DNA from: Krasilnikovozyma curviuscula
Lineage: Eukaryota; Basidiomycota; Tremellomycetes; Cystofilobasidiales; Mrakiaceae
Direction of reading: 5' to 3'
DNA length: 20,457 nt
NCBI GenBank assembly: GCA_014825775.1
Contig: MVAQ01000310.1
Location: 943 to 21,399 of the forward strand
The position numbers were made by a program, and so were the translations under genes. Below are positions 1-10,564 of this stretch, piece by piece; position 1 is the stretch's first letter; the number at the start of each line of letters is the position of its first letter. The notes below the pieces were generated by a model. That model was not told the origin of the DNA, made no database searches, and saw only the letters and a program-made list of their open reading frames with translations.

Positions 1-19
1 GTGTGTGTGTGTGTGTGGT
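1..19. repeat. GT dinucleotide microsatellite at the window edge
   Basis: The window opens with eight GT units followed by GGTG and then a run of about 15 T. It is a simple-sequence tract in non-coding DNA; its true length is unknown because it touches the window edge. Confidence 0.85.
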
Positions 20-716
20 GTTTTTTTTTTTTTTCCCGGGCTTCTGCTTGCTTTTGGGGTTTCCTTGGGTTCTTGGCGTCTGAAGGTTGTCCTTGTTGTA
101 TCGAACTTGTTATACTCTAGTGTTCTAAGGGTCTAAATCTAAGGTATACCGTTTTGAAAATAACTCTAAATTGAGATAAACACGTCACAGCGATTGATCC
201 AACAGCGATCGCCATTGAGATCACCTGGACGATCATCGCACAAAATTGATCGACTCAGGAGGGAACTCGATCCACTTACAATACTGATGACTACGGTGAA
301 ATAACCGTCAGTATTAGCGCCAAGATAAGTGGAAACATGTGAGACTTACGAGGAGCAGACATAGTTCCTGCTATACACAACAATCTAAACAGTCACACTA
401 TCAGCAAACTCAACGCCTTGATTCTAGAAATAGTCTTGACAGGAGGCAAACGAAACGTGAGGGCACCAAAGGTTGACCTTTACTGGTCATCCTGGAGAGC
501 TGTAGGTGCTGCTCTGAAGCAGTTCTGATCAAGGTGAGATGACTTCATGTAAACGAACATTTGACATCTCGTACAAATAAACGTCTACAGCTGCAACTAC
601 TATGACAGGTATCGATATGAAAGTCCGACGAAAAACAAATGCGATAGTAAGACAACAAATGAAGATATAACTTTTATGCAACTACGGCAAGATATCTAGA
701 CTGAGAGCATTCTCTT
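20..716. other. Non-coding flank downstream of the kinase gene
   Basis: About 700 bases with no convincing coding exon on either strand. The right part probably holds the 3' UTR of the minus-strand histidine kinase gene that ends at 717. The left part may be the flank of another gene outside the window. Apart from the T-run near the edge and one imperfect inverted repeat (280-315) I see nothing I can name here. Confidence 0.5.
280..315. repeat. Imperfect inverted repeat (hairpin)
   Basis: AATACTG at 280-286 pairs with CAGTATT at 309-315, and ACGGT pairs with ACCGT inside it. This leaves a 6-nt bulge on the left arm and a 6-nt loop. The total is 12 paired bases. It lies about 400 bp beyond the kinase stop codon. 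Function unknown; chance is not excluded. Confidence 0.45.
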
Positions 717-3700
717 CTACTCGTCTCTATATTTCTCTTCCATCTCTTCTTTGACTTCAGTCAGATTTCTCATCTCACTTCTTTTTTCAAACGCATCCTT
801 GAGAACCTTAGCCAAAGAAGCGACGTTCAACGGCTTGGTGAGGTAGTCAAAGAAGCCGTGGTTTTCTTGCTTCTCGGTGTTGGCGGTGAGAGCAACGACA
901 ACAGGTGAGCCTGCAAGCGGTGACTTTTGGATCTGAACGTAGGCTTGATAACCATTGAGGACCGGCTGGCAGAAGAAAAAAAGGGGTCAACAAGGCAATG
1001 GGAAACCTTGTTTGAGACACGGCTCACCATTGATAGATCCATAAGGATCAGATCGTAAGGCGTTGCTTCAGCCGCAATAACAGCTTCACGGCCGTTCTCT
1101 GCTGTTGTACAAGTGTAGCCGAATCTGCTCAAGATTTTCGTTCCCACGATAAGGTTAAGAGAATTATCTACAAATGATAACCATGAAGTCAGAACAACGT
1201 CTTCTCTTCGTGAAGAACAAGGAGCACTCACCGTCAACAAGTAGAATATTCAGTGGACAAACTTTCGCTAATTCTTTATCTACCGCACTCTTTTTTGTTT
1301 TCTTTTCCTTCTCCTCTGAAGTTACAGACTGGATAGCTTCCTTCAAAGCCTCTTGTTCAGGCGGTGGTGGTTCTCGATGGCCTGTTTCTACAGTCCGTTG
1401 ACTGCGCTGAGCGGCGGCGGAGAGAGTGTGGTATAGAACGCCAGCTTTCACTGGCCGTGCTACGTGCCTGATTTGGAGACGCGCAATGGTAGATGCTAGC
1501 TCAGTCATGGAGACCATGAGAATGATCTGGTTTGAAACGGCAGAGTCAGAAAATACCCCCCACGTAGCTTGTTTTTTTTTAACGTACTTCTGCATTGGGT
1601 TGAAGCTTCTGAAGCATAGCGTAACTAATCTCGTCGACTGGGACGTTGACCAAGATAATGTGGTACTGAGCGTTGACAAGATTGTGTGATTCCCTCGGGT
1701 CTGTTGCCTTTTCAACTGAGGTTGCAATATCAACCTGCGTCAAGCCGAAGTGCTCGAGACTCAACAAGGAAAGAAAAAATCATAAGCAAAGAAAACGAAT
1801 GTACAAATGAAGACGAACAGACTTACTTCTTCGCCAGAACTGTCGCAAAGCGTCCAGGCAATATCAAATTAAAAGCTCTGGAGTAGCCCCGGATTGGAGG
1901 GTAGATCTCGACTTCAGCATCTTTAGCTTCTTCATACAAGAACGAGAAAGAAAACGTGGATCCCTTCCCCAATCTCGAGACAGCCCAAGCATCTCCACCC
2001 AGCAGTCGACTCAGTGAGAGGTTGATTGCTAATCCCAAACCACTGCCGCCGTAGCTTCGTGAGATGCTGCTGTCAACCTGACTGAAGCTCTTGAACAAAG
2101 TATTCATCTTTTCTTGAGGGATTCCCAAACCCTCATCTTGAGTGTTCACCACAATCCTGTAAGGGTCTTCGGCCGTTCCGCTACCAATTTTTTGACAGGT
2201 GATCGCGACGTAACCTTTCGGTGAAAACTTGACCGCATTCGAAAGGAAATTCATGAGGATTTGTTTGATTCTGAAGGGGTCTCCAATCAGAGGAGGTGGA
2301 CAGTCCGGAATGGCGGTACTGAAGACAAGATCCAACTGCAGCGATTAAATCATTAGCTCCACAGGTTCTTAAACGTTCGCCAGCAGAAGTACTCACGTTT
2401 TTTCGAGAAGCTTGTAGAGCTACACTATCCATTGCTAAGTCGATAACCTCCCGGAGGGAAAAGACGATCTTTTCCGGCTGAACCTGATTGGATTGTAGCT
2501 TTGATAGATCCAATATCGATGCAATGATCGTTTGGAGATCCTCACCAGAGGTTCTGTAATTAGAATTGAGCGGGAATTAAAAGAAGGCTCGGTAGATACC
2601 AATTCAATTTTTGTTGAGACCTACTTGATCATGCTCAAATACTCGCGTTGAACTGATGTCAGCTCGGTAGAATCTTCTAAAACCCCACAAAGTCCCAAAA
2701 CAGCAAACAATGGAGTCCTAAGCTCATGGCTAGTTATGAATTAGGGGTCGTCGTCAATGAGGTGTCATAGTGAACAGCAGAGACGCAAGCCTACCTCATG
2801 TGGGAAAGGAACGAAGTCTTCGCCGCTAAAGCACTCTCTAATTCCTGTGTTCTTCTCTCAACAGTTTTCTCCAGGGATCTCCTGGTATTAGAAGAGCTCA
2901 CACCGACAGCCAAGAAGGTGGCTAGTGATGTCACAACTTCCAACACTTGCGCTTCCTTCAAGGTTCGTTCCATATTCTTACTGGCAAGCACAATGACACC
3001 AGCGAAGGTGCCTTGGTTGTTGAAAGGTAAGACCATGATTGAACGAGGTGTACGTGATCCAAAGAACGGGTCCGGCCTCAGCTTCGAAAGATGATGGCTG
3101 TTGATGAGAGGCTGGCGAGTCCTACTAACGTGACTGAAGTCACGAAATACACGGTAATTAGCTAAGGGATATAAAGAAAGCAGCAGTGACAGACATACAG
3201 TATCAAAGAAACTGGGGCAATTCGTTCAGCTTGTGATAGAGGCAAGTCAAGCATCGTCAGATCTTGGTACGAGCCTGCTCCTTTTAGACGCAAAACAGAG
3301 GATCCCTCATCTTCCACCATGGCTGAACAGAAAAGAAAGAGATTTGAGTTTGATTCTCAACTGATACAGTTCAGTTCATAATACGAGGTGGGCGGTGGGC
3401 TTACCGATCGCTGCGAAATCTGACCGCGTGAATTGAAGCAGAATACGAAGCATCTTGATCATAATGACGCTAGGATCTCTCTCCCCAGCTATTACTAAAG
3501 CTGATCTGAGTAAGGTAATTTTGTCCAATCCATCAGTAGGTGCCGAAGTTGAAGGAAGCGAAACAATTTCATTGTCTTCGTCAAAGCTAGATCCAGAAGG
3601 AGTCGAGACATCCATAGCGTCTTCAGGAAGGCTGCGAACACTTGAATGTACGCCAGGAAGAATGACAGACAAAACCACAGATTGCTTTGGGGTGGTAATT

Positions 3701-6700
3701 GCATCAGAGCAGCCCGGAAAGAGCTTTGTACAGAGTCGGCATAGAGCGGTGGCTTCAGCCGCAGCGTACATGTTGTAGGCGTTTCGAGCATAAGCTACAA
3801 GAAAAGTGGGAGCTTGATATTAGTCCTTAGTGACACCATAAAAAGCACGTGGAAATCACTCACCGGTTGTTACGCAGCAATCCTTCCCAACCACATCCGA
3901 AAGGAATCTAGCTGTGTAGAACGAGATAAGGCCTAACGAAAGAAACATCAAAAGCTTATACAACACAGTTTGAACAATTTTAAAACTCACCTCCAAAGAA
4001 TGGGAAGTGGTCCTGAGTAGCAACTTTGATCGCCCTCTCGACCACATCAATGGCGGTAGACCAATGACGACGAGATGGTGCATTTGAGGTTACGTTGCGC
4101 ATCTCAGACAAAGATGCTAGCACGGAGTATCTCATTTTATAATCCACCGTGGTGTAAGTTTTCAACTCGGCAAGATTTTGGGAAACCTTGATCTGTTCGT
4201 CAGTCCCACCGTGCAAGAGGAGGACGACAGATTCTAGAAACACCCATTCCGGCCTAAAGATCATACCAGTCGCACCAGTGTCGTATTTCCGCCCAAGATT
4301 GACTAGGTCAAGAAGGTGTTTTGCTGGAGCGCCGAAAGACACGCCGAGGTGGAGGGAACATACAACAAAACACAAGGAGTGTAATGGATAGTCTTTCACA
4401 ATCTCAAAATCCTTTCTAGGTCGTATAAAAGCTCCTTCCAGTTCTGCATGCGACAAAGGTCTTCATCAGGTTGAAGCATGAGGGGACTCATCAAAGAAGT
4501 GCGACTCACTGTAGAGGTTGGAGAAGTGATCATCATTCTCATCAGAAGCATAGATATTCTCAATGGCTTGTAGTGACATTTCAAGGAACACCCTCCCGGC
4601 CGAGTTGATGGATGTAACGCTGGTGTAGGACTCTTTGATTCTGGCCAGATAAGATGACAAAGGTTTGGTGCTGAGCAGAGAGGTGGAAAAGTCCATGCAC
4701 ATGATATATCCACCTGTAACATGTACCACTATCAGAATGATCACGAAGGCAGACCGCACATTCGCAAAAATCGAACTCACCAGCATCCCAGTTCGCGCTG
4801 CGCAAAGCTGCTTCAAATGCCTTCTCGAAGCGAATATTCTTGATAGGTGTCCATTTGTGTGATTGGACTAAGCAGCAAATCATAGTTGCCGAGGAGAAGT
4901 AACCTTCCTTGAAGTTATGTTGCAGCCTGAGAGCAAAATCGCAGTATGCGCGTGTGAGTTCCAGGGGCATTTCATCCGCAACCTAGATGGCGCAACGAAT
5001 TATTAGACAAACAGCTTGCTGAGGGGATACAACGAATTATGATTTTACTTACACTCAAACTATAAACGGACAAGAGGTATGCAGTGGTTTCCGAATTCAA
5101 CAACAGCGTCGATTTGATGCCCATCGCTACTGCAAACCGAAGCAGTACTTTGGAGTGATCTAGACGCGAAACGAATAGCGAAGGGCCTGAGATCATCAAA
5201 CAAAAGAAATCCTTGTCAGTTAAGAAGGATTACCCGCTTCTTGGATCCAAAGACTTACCAGCGTAAGACAAAAGCAACGTCAAAGACCTTAACAGAAGAT
5301 CTTCAGAGGATTCTTCTGAGGGTTCTTCCAGCCTTTGCTCTAGTATTTGGAAATCTTCTGCCGTTTCAGGGGCCCATTGCGATGTCGAGTCGATTTGAAA
5401 GCCGCACCGGATTATGGCAGTTTCACACTCAGGGTAAACTTGGGTGAGATCTGCCCGAGTGAGCAATCGGATGATGAGGGTCCTAAGAGTGAGTTCTTCT
5501 AGTGTGTTTCGACAAAAGCCAATGAAGGATCGAATCTGCAAGTTACAATGTCAGTTCCAGGCGTGTCGTACAAAGCCAAAGTTTGACTTACTTTCTCCAA
5601 TGCAGGATCAGCAATCTTAAGAACAGCAGACGATTCAGCAAACAACTTTGAGTAGAGAAAACAACTAGCTCTGTTGGTCTTCCAAGTTTCAACGTCAGAG
5701 TATTGCAGTACAGAATCTGCTGCTGTCAGATACGAAAGAGCAACTTGGAAGGAGGCAGAAGATGAAGCTCTTTCAGCAGCCTGAAGAGCTACAGAGTTCA
5801 ATTGGCATGACGAGTTAGACATCACCAAAGAACAAATAAACTTTTCAACAGGCGTACCAAGTGATGCAAATTCGGTTTTATTGACGAAAGCGATGCCATG
5901 CTTCCTTGACAGGAGGTAGTTGTCAACAACTAGAAATAGAAGGTGAATATATCAGACAGGACTTATTAAAGCGGCTGCCGAAGAAGCAACCTACCATCGA
6001 AAATGTACTCATTGACGTAGTGAGGGTGATGGAGTGACCTCGCTACTTCGAAGTGAGTCTGACCAATGAGATCTTCGCTGAGGCTGCTATAAGCTGCCTG
6101 CCGCTGTCGATCGTGACTGAATCGTACTATTTCACCGTTGATGACGATACCACCAGAGAGGGAGGCAAGATGCAACATGCGCTCAACGTCATGCCTTTCC
6201 TCGGCAGTGATAAGACAAAGTAAATCAATGCTGATTCCTGTCGAGGGGAGACATGATAGGATCTACGAAAAAGGTTCAATTGTTGTGAGGGCTGCTCAAA
6301 CACAAACGCCAAGAGTGATTCCACTAACCTGAAGCAGGTGTTGGACGTCAGGTGAGAGACTTTGAAAAACACGCTGGAGGTATTGATCTAGGCCAGCTGA
6401 GATATGATGCTGTAGAAGCTGTATGTTGTACATCCAGTGTAACACGTCGAAGTTGAAGTAGATGACCTTTTCGCGTACCAATGAAGTGACCAGAGATCTC
6501 ACAAAGAACGGTGAGCCCAGCGTTTGAGAATTCACAAAGGACACCAGGTAGTTGGACTGTAGGTCCTCGTCAGACCATTTGAAGCACTTTCCCAAGAAGA
6601 GTGACACTGAGCGTTCGTCGAAGGGGGCGACTGGGATGTGACGGCTGGTTGGACATATTTCGATTTGAGACGGTGGGCGAATGAGTTCGCTTGTGCGGTA

Positions 6701-9315
6701 TAGTGAGACTACCATCACGTTATCGAGCCTGGGAAACCCAGTTCCAAGAATTGACTGCCATCTGTAAGTAAATAGAACTAAGTTTAAACTGTACAAATAG
6801 TTGTAGGGCAGGTTGAAGCTTACAGTCTGACCTCCTCCTCGGCTAGCCATTGACCTGATATGAAGGAGAAAAAGGTTATAGTGCCACAGTCAGTGGAAAT
6901 AAAATGAAAACTCACAATCATCAAGAATAAGGACAAGAGGTCGATCTTTGGCAAACACTTGAATGCACCTCTTCGCAACTATCTCAAATCCAGCCAAGAA
7001 GTTGTCCCAGTCGATCCTTTCTGGTATCGGAACATCAACCTCATTCTCTCCAAATAAAGCACGTGTCCATTCTGAGCTGATAAGACTCGAGAACAACCCT
7101 GCTTGAGTTCCAAAAGCTGTCAAGATTTTGGATCGCCACACTTGATGGTCTTGTTTAGCATCCGAGAAGACTCTTGAGAGTAAGCTCTGAATACACTGAA
7201 TATATCCAGAGAGGGGTTTGAAGAGATGTTCTGGGTGGCCAATGGGAAGAGTAGGAGGAGTCAATCGATTGAAGACAGGCTATAATAAAATGGTGCTTAC
7301 GGTCAAGCTTCGCGAATCCCACAAAAGCAGCCTTCCCCTGATTGCGAGTCTCCAGTTCATTTGCCCACGTTTCCACCAACTTGCTCTTCCCGCTGCCCGA
7401 TGTCCCAAAAACTGTGACAGCAGAGAAGCCATGTCGAGTAGAGCCACCCGAGGAAAGCTCACTGAAGGCTGTATCCAGTGTTTTCAATTCGCTGGATCGC
7501 TCAATCAACTCTGTTGGCACCTCAAACCGACAGAGATTATCAACTTCCCCAACGAGAAACTTCTCAAATGTAGCGCCGGGAGTGCGACAGATCCTTTCGA
7601 AGGTCTTGAGGTCGTGTAAGAGTGACTGGAAGGAGACATAGCGAGACTCGGCTGATTTTGAAAGAGACTTCATAATGATATTAGATAGCTGAATAGGAAG
7701 GTGAGGTAATGAGTGACTGTGAGCGAGAGATACTGAGGGACGTGGAGACGAGTGATTGGATGAGATCGGAGTGGATGCTGCTGTTGACAGTGCAGAGTTT
7801 ACAGATGACCCAGACAAGTTGTTGACCTTCAAGTAAAGAGGAGTGATTTCCAAGGTTAGATGACTATGATAATCCGAAAGAGGATCAATTTCTTGTGCTT
7901 GTGAAGCACCATACATCGTTTTAGAAGGCGAACTGGGACCAAGGGATTCAGTCACTTCGCCGCTGATGAGCTCGTAAGCTAACACAGCCCAAGAGAAGAC
8001 GTCAATTGGAGGGGCCAGGGCACCACTTGAGAATGGGACAGAAGGTTCTGATGGAGGGGTTGAGGTTGGGTTGGTGACCGCGGCCAAGAGCTCGGGAGCA
8101 ATGAACCGGAAGTGATTTGCCAATGAGGATCGGGCGTAATTCTCTTCCCAAGACTCAATGGAAGACTGAGTATGACTAGAAAAGGTAGTAGGTTGGATGG
8201 AAAGATTCTTTAGAGATTTCAGAGAGGTTGAGCTGGAAGTTCTGTGAGGAAGAGATGTAGAAGATTGTCGAGGCGAAGTATTGGCTATGGTGGGAAGCTG
8301 AAGAGCAGTTGTAAGCCTCATCAGGTCCACGAATGTGCCCTGATTTGATTCATTCTTAAGGGTTTCCTTGAACATCTTCACAACGAAGAACTCTGGCCGG
8401 CAGACGGTGAGCAACACATTCTTCTCGTGCAGCGCCTTCGAAAAACAGCGGGAAGAAGTTTGATTGGCCTCTCAGAAAGTAACATTAGAACATTATTTGA
8501 ACTCACCAAAAGTATTTCTGCAAGCCTGATAAGCAGCTCTGCGACCCGGCCCCACACCTTCTTACTCCTAGCTTCAGGCGACAGACCCACATTTGCTGTA
8601 TGGTGCACAATGCTCTTAAAGTAGTCCTCCAATCCAGCATTTTCAATTTCTACGTGTTCAACCGTTGGACTCTCATCTGTCACACCCCACAGCCCAACTG
8701 AATCCTCCCAAAAGGCAAGCATTCGCTGAAAGTAGGGGTAGAGAACAGGACTTGATTTGGGCGCGGATGTTGATACTGCTAGTGATTGGCTGAAGGAAGC
8801 ATCAGAGTCATTGTTTGGAGCTGCTATTATCTGTTGGATGCTGGCGTTCCGTTTAAATTGTTCGATACCTGTGGTTGTCGATGTGTCAAAGGCGTTTGGA
8901 GAGCGGTGAGCATAGCGCAACCTCTTTTACAACAAACAGCGGTACTCACCAGCTTGATTTGACCAAGGACACATTCTGTAGTAGAAAAGAACAAATTGAA
9001 TAAGAAGCGCCTCCGGTTGTGCATCATAGTAAGACCGAAAACTCGCCTGAACTTGACTCTTCGAGGCCAAAGCTCTTCAGCCGAATTGCTATTCAGCAGC
9101 TCTTTTGTGAAAGCTGTATCCTCCGTCACTGCATAAGGACTATCCTGCACAGGTGTCCATAGAGCCAGAGCAGACACTCGGGCATCAGTGTTTGATTGGG
9201 AGTCGACACAAACATCCTCGATGAAAGTGACGTCCTCAAAGCCACGAGCTGACCAGTCAACTGAAGAAGTAACACTACTGGTTGTTGATGTTGACTCGGT
9301 AGAACCAGATGCCAT
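717..9315 (-). CDS. Group X (Chk1/Mak2-Mak3-type) hybrid histidine kinase, 25 exons
   Basis: Giant two-component sensor kinase; fungal relatives feed a phosphotransfer protein and the stress MAPK cascade. Exons (minus strand, 5'->3'): 9315-9047, 8975-8950, 8868-8507, 8435-7301, 7230-6916, 6854-6824, 6761-6329, 6262-5995, 5929-5592, 5535-5259, 5186-5053, 4982-4781, 4713-4510, 4443-3991, 3932-3864, 3794-3405, 3322-3199, 3133-2795, 2729-2625, 2553-2397, 2335-1827, 1759-1588, 1526-1232, 1167-1028, 965-717. They join in frame to 2331 aa, close to the length of S. pombe Mak2/Mak3 as I recall it. Domains: degenerate protein kinase about 100-500 (APE at about 332-334; HRD motif missing); ATPase with Walker A GTSGSGKS at about 563-570 and Walker B LILDDCQW at about 698-705; helical region about 860-1480; GAF about 1590-1740; H-box SHELRTP with His1791; N-box about 1906-1911; DEGLGI 1944-1949; GGSGLGLAI about 1973-1981; degenerate receiver about 2030-2140; canonical receiver with DD 2202-2203, Asp2246, Thr2276, Lys2293. 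No transmembrane segment is evident, so it is probably cytosolic. The ATG at 9315 is the first in-frame Met after an upstream stop. The least certain parts are the first two introns. Confidence 0.93.
8976..9046 (-). other. Predicted GC-AG intron 1 of the kinase gene
   Basis: The exon ends TTCAG and the intron begins GCGAGT, the usual strong context of GC donors, and ends CTACTACAG after a pyrimidine-rich stretch. Only this donor gives the phase (2) needed to join the following 26-nt exon (8975-8950) and then exon 3 in frame. The nearest GT donors give phase 0 or lack a donor consensus. Inferred from reading frame, not from transcripts. Confidence 0.65.
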
Positions 9316-9332
9316 TATAAATTAGATACCAT
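9315..9332 (-). CDS. Short upstream ORF overlapping the kinase start codon
   Basis: ATG at 9332-9330 opens a five-codon frame (MVSNL) whose TAA stop at 9317-9315 shares its last A with the kinase ATG (TAATG). It is in a different frame from the kinase. The arrangement is typical of termination-reinitiation control of translation. It lies downstream of the last putative 5' UTR splice acceptor, so it would be in the mature mRNA. Whether it is translated cannot be seen here. Confidence 0.5.
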   Translation of the reverse strand: MVSNL

Positions 9333-9346
9333 CCAGTGTCAAGGTC

Positions 9347-9620
9347 CTGCAGCAAACAACGATATCAAGGCATAGAGTTAATACTCTGTCTTGCTCTGGG
9401 TCGAGAGGGCAGAAAATAGAAATGCCCGGCAAGCCAATTTCGACAATGGCGAAAGCACAGGACGCCTTGGGAAAAAGACTAACTTGAGCGATTCCGAAGG
9501 GTTCCAAGCGTCGCTCTGAGTATCTGGAGAAGAAAAGTCGTTGTGAACGGAACCAGTTTAGCGGCACCAACCAACAGAGAAAAAAAGATCTTCAAGAAGA
9601 ACAAAGGCTGCTCAACTTAC
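9347..9620 (-). other. Putative 5' UTR introns of the kinase gene
   Basis: Two candidate introns lie upstream of the start. One has a GTAAGT donor at 9620 and a CTTCTCCAG acceptor ending at 9524. The other has a GTTAGT donor at 9483 and a TTTGCTGCAG acceptor ending at 9347. They would leave a 40-nt untranslated exon (9523-9484). An open frame spans part of this stretch (9570-9322) but shows no family similarity and ends in a stop two codons before the kinase ATG, so I read the region as leader. Confidence 0.4.
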
Positions 9621-9850
9621 ATGATTTGAGAATGTTTGGGGGTTCAGTAAATGCTGCTGCTTTTACTCCTCACTACGTACCTGAATTGTACAAATTCAGT
9701 TGATTGTTGGAGACTGATAGCGACCGGACGAGCTGGTCGGGGGGTGGGAAAGTCAGACAACTCGTACCTTCAAGATTACTATCTACCTTGAGGTTAACCT
9801 GGCACTTCGTGATAATGCTACTTTCTGCCTGGACTGGTTCTCTGTCATCG

Positions 9851-9877
9851 AAAAAAAAAGAAAAAAGAAAAAAAAAG
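9851..9877. repeat. A-rich homopurine tract
   Basis: Runs of 9, 6 and 9 A separated by single G. A low-complexity tract of this kind is common in fungal promoters and tends to exclude nucleosomes. No other feature is attached to it. Confidence 0.7.
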
Positions 9878-10150
9878 TTTGGCAATGACATCAGAAATGT
9901 CAACAACGCAAGTCGCTTTTCGTCAAAACTTCATACGAGTTTTTCTCAACTCATGGCCATCCACAAACGGCAGAAAACAAATGAAGGAAAGCTGTTTTCT
10001 TATAATGCAGCCAGCCAAACCCGGAAAAGATGAATATATCACTCAATAAGGTCACTTGTCTTTGCACACTGCGTGGCCAACGTATCGCATGTATCTTCCA
10101 GCTCCAAACTGGAGAATACTACAAATGATTCGGGTTAACAAGTAGATTGA

Positions 10151-10172
10151 TCTGATGACCATCTGATGACCA
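10151..10172. repeat. Perfect 11-bp tandem duplication
   Basis: TCTGATGACCA occurs twice head to tail at 10151-10161 and 10162-10172. It lies midway between two divergent genes. It could be a recent slippage duplication or a doubled protein-binding site. Confidence 0.75.
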
Positions 10173-10513
10173 GCAACTGGTGAGATGTAACAGGTCAGAG
10201 AATAAAATCGAATTTTGATTGATTTATGACGAGTGGGCGTTTTCTGAACGCAGAACGCTGGTAAGTTTCTAAAGCGATGAGAAATGACGCTTGGGAGCAG
10301 CTACCCTGTTAATTTATCACTCCAGTTTACGACGATATTAAGAGATGGAGAGCACAGCATCAGCAGGGATATGGAAAGGGATATGAAAAACGGGTGTTGA
10401 GGGTTTCAGCGCTAAAAAGCATTTGTTTACAATTGCAGTTGAGCACATGGCCACTGCGGAATGACCTCAGGCCTTCCCGACCCACTTACACCGGATCATT
10501 TTCGCGTGGTTGG

Positions 10514-10564
10514 TACGTCAACGTGGATCCGTAGGCTCTAGAACGGTTCCACTTACGTCAACGT
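10514..10564. promoter_or_regulatory. Paired CRE-like (bZIP) sites as 11-bp direct repeats
   Basis: TACGTCAACGT occurs exactly at 10514-10524 and again at 10554-10564, start to start 40 bp. The second copy reads TTACGTCA, which fits the ATF/CREB-type consensus TKACGTMA. The first reads GTACGTCA. They lie about 180-230 bp upstream of the zinc-finger ATG. bZIP binding is inferred from the motif only. Confidence 0.5.

Noticed and set aside
3134..3198. Shorter kinase intron 17 ending at CCCTTAG (about 3161)
   Set aside because: It would leave an in-frame stop. The acceptor ACTTCAG at 3134 restores the GAF sequence HVSRTRQPL and leaves CTAAT as a plausible branch point.
9041..9057. GT donors for kinase intron 1 (GTTTTC at 9042 or GTTCAG at 9052)
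   Set aside because: GTTTTC gives phase 0 and breaks the frame into exon 2. GTTCAG would fit the phase but is a poor donor. The adjacent CAG|GCGAGT fits both phase and consensus.
9322..9570. 82-residue minus-strand open frame directly upstream of, and in phase with, the kinase start
   Set aside because: It starts at a non-ATG codon context, has no family signal, ends in a stop before the kinase ATG and contains convincing splice sites, so it reads as 5' leader with introns.
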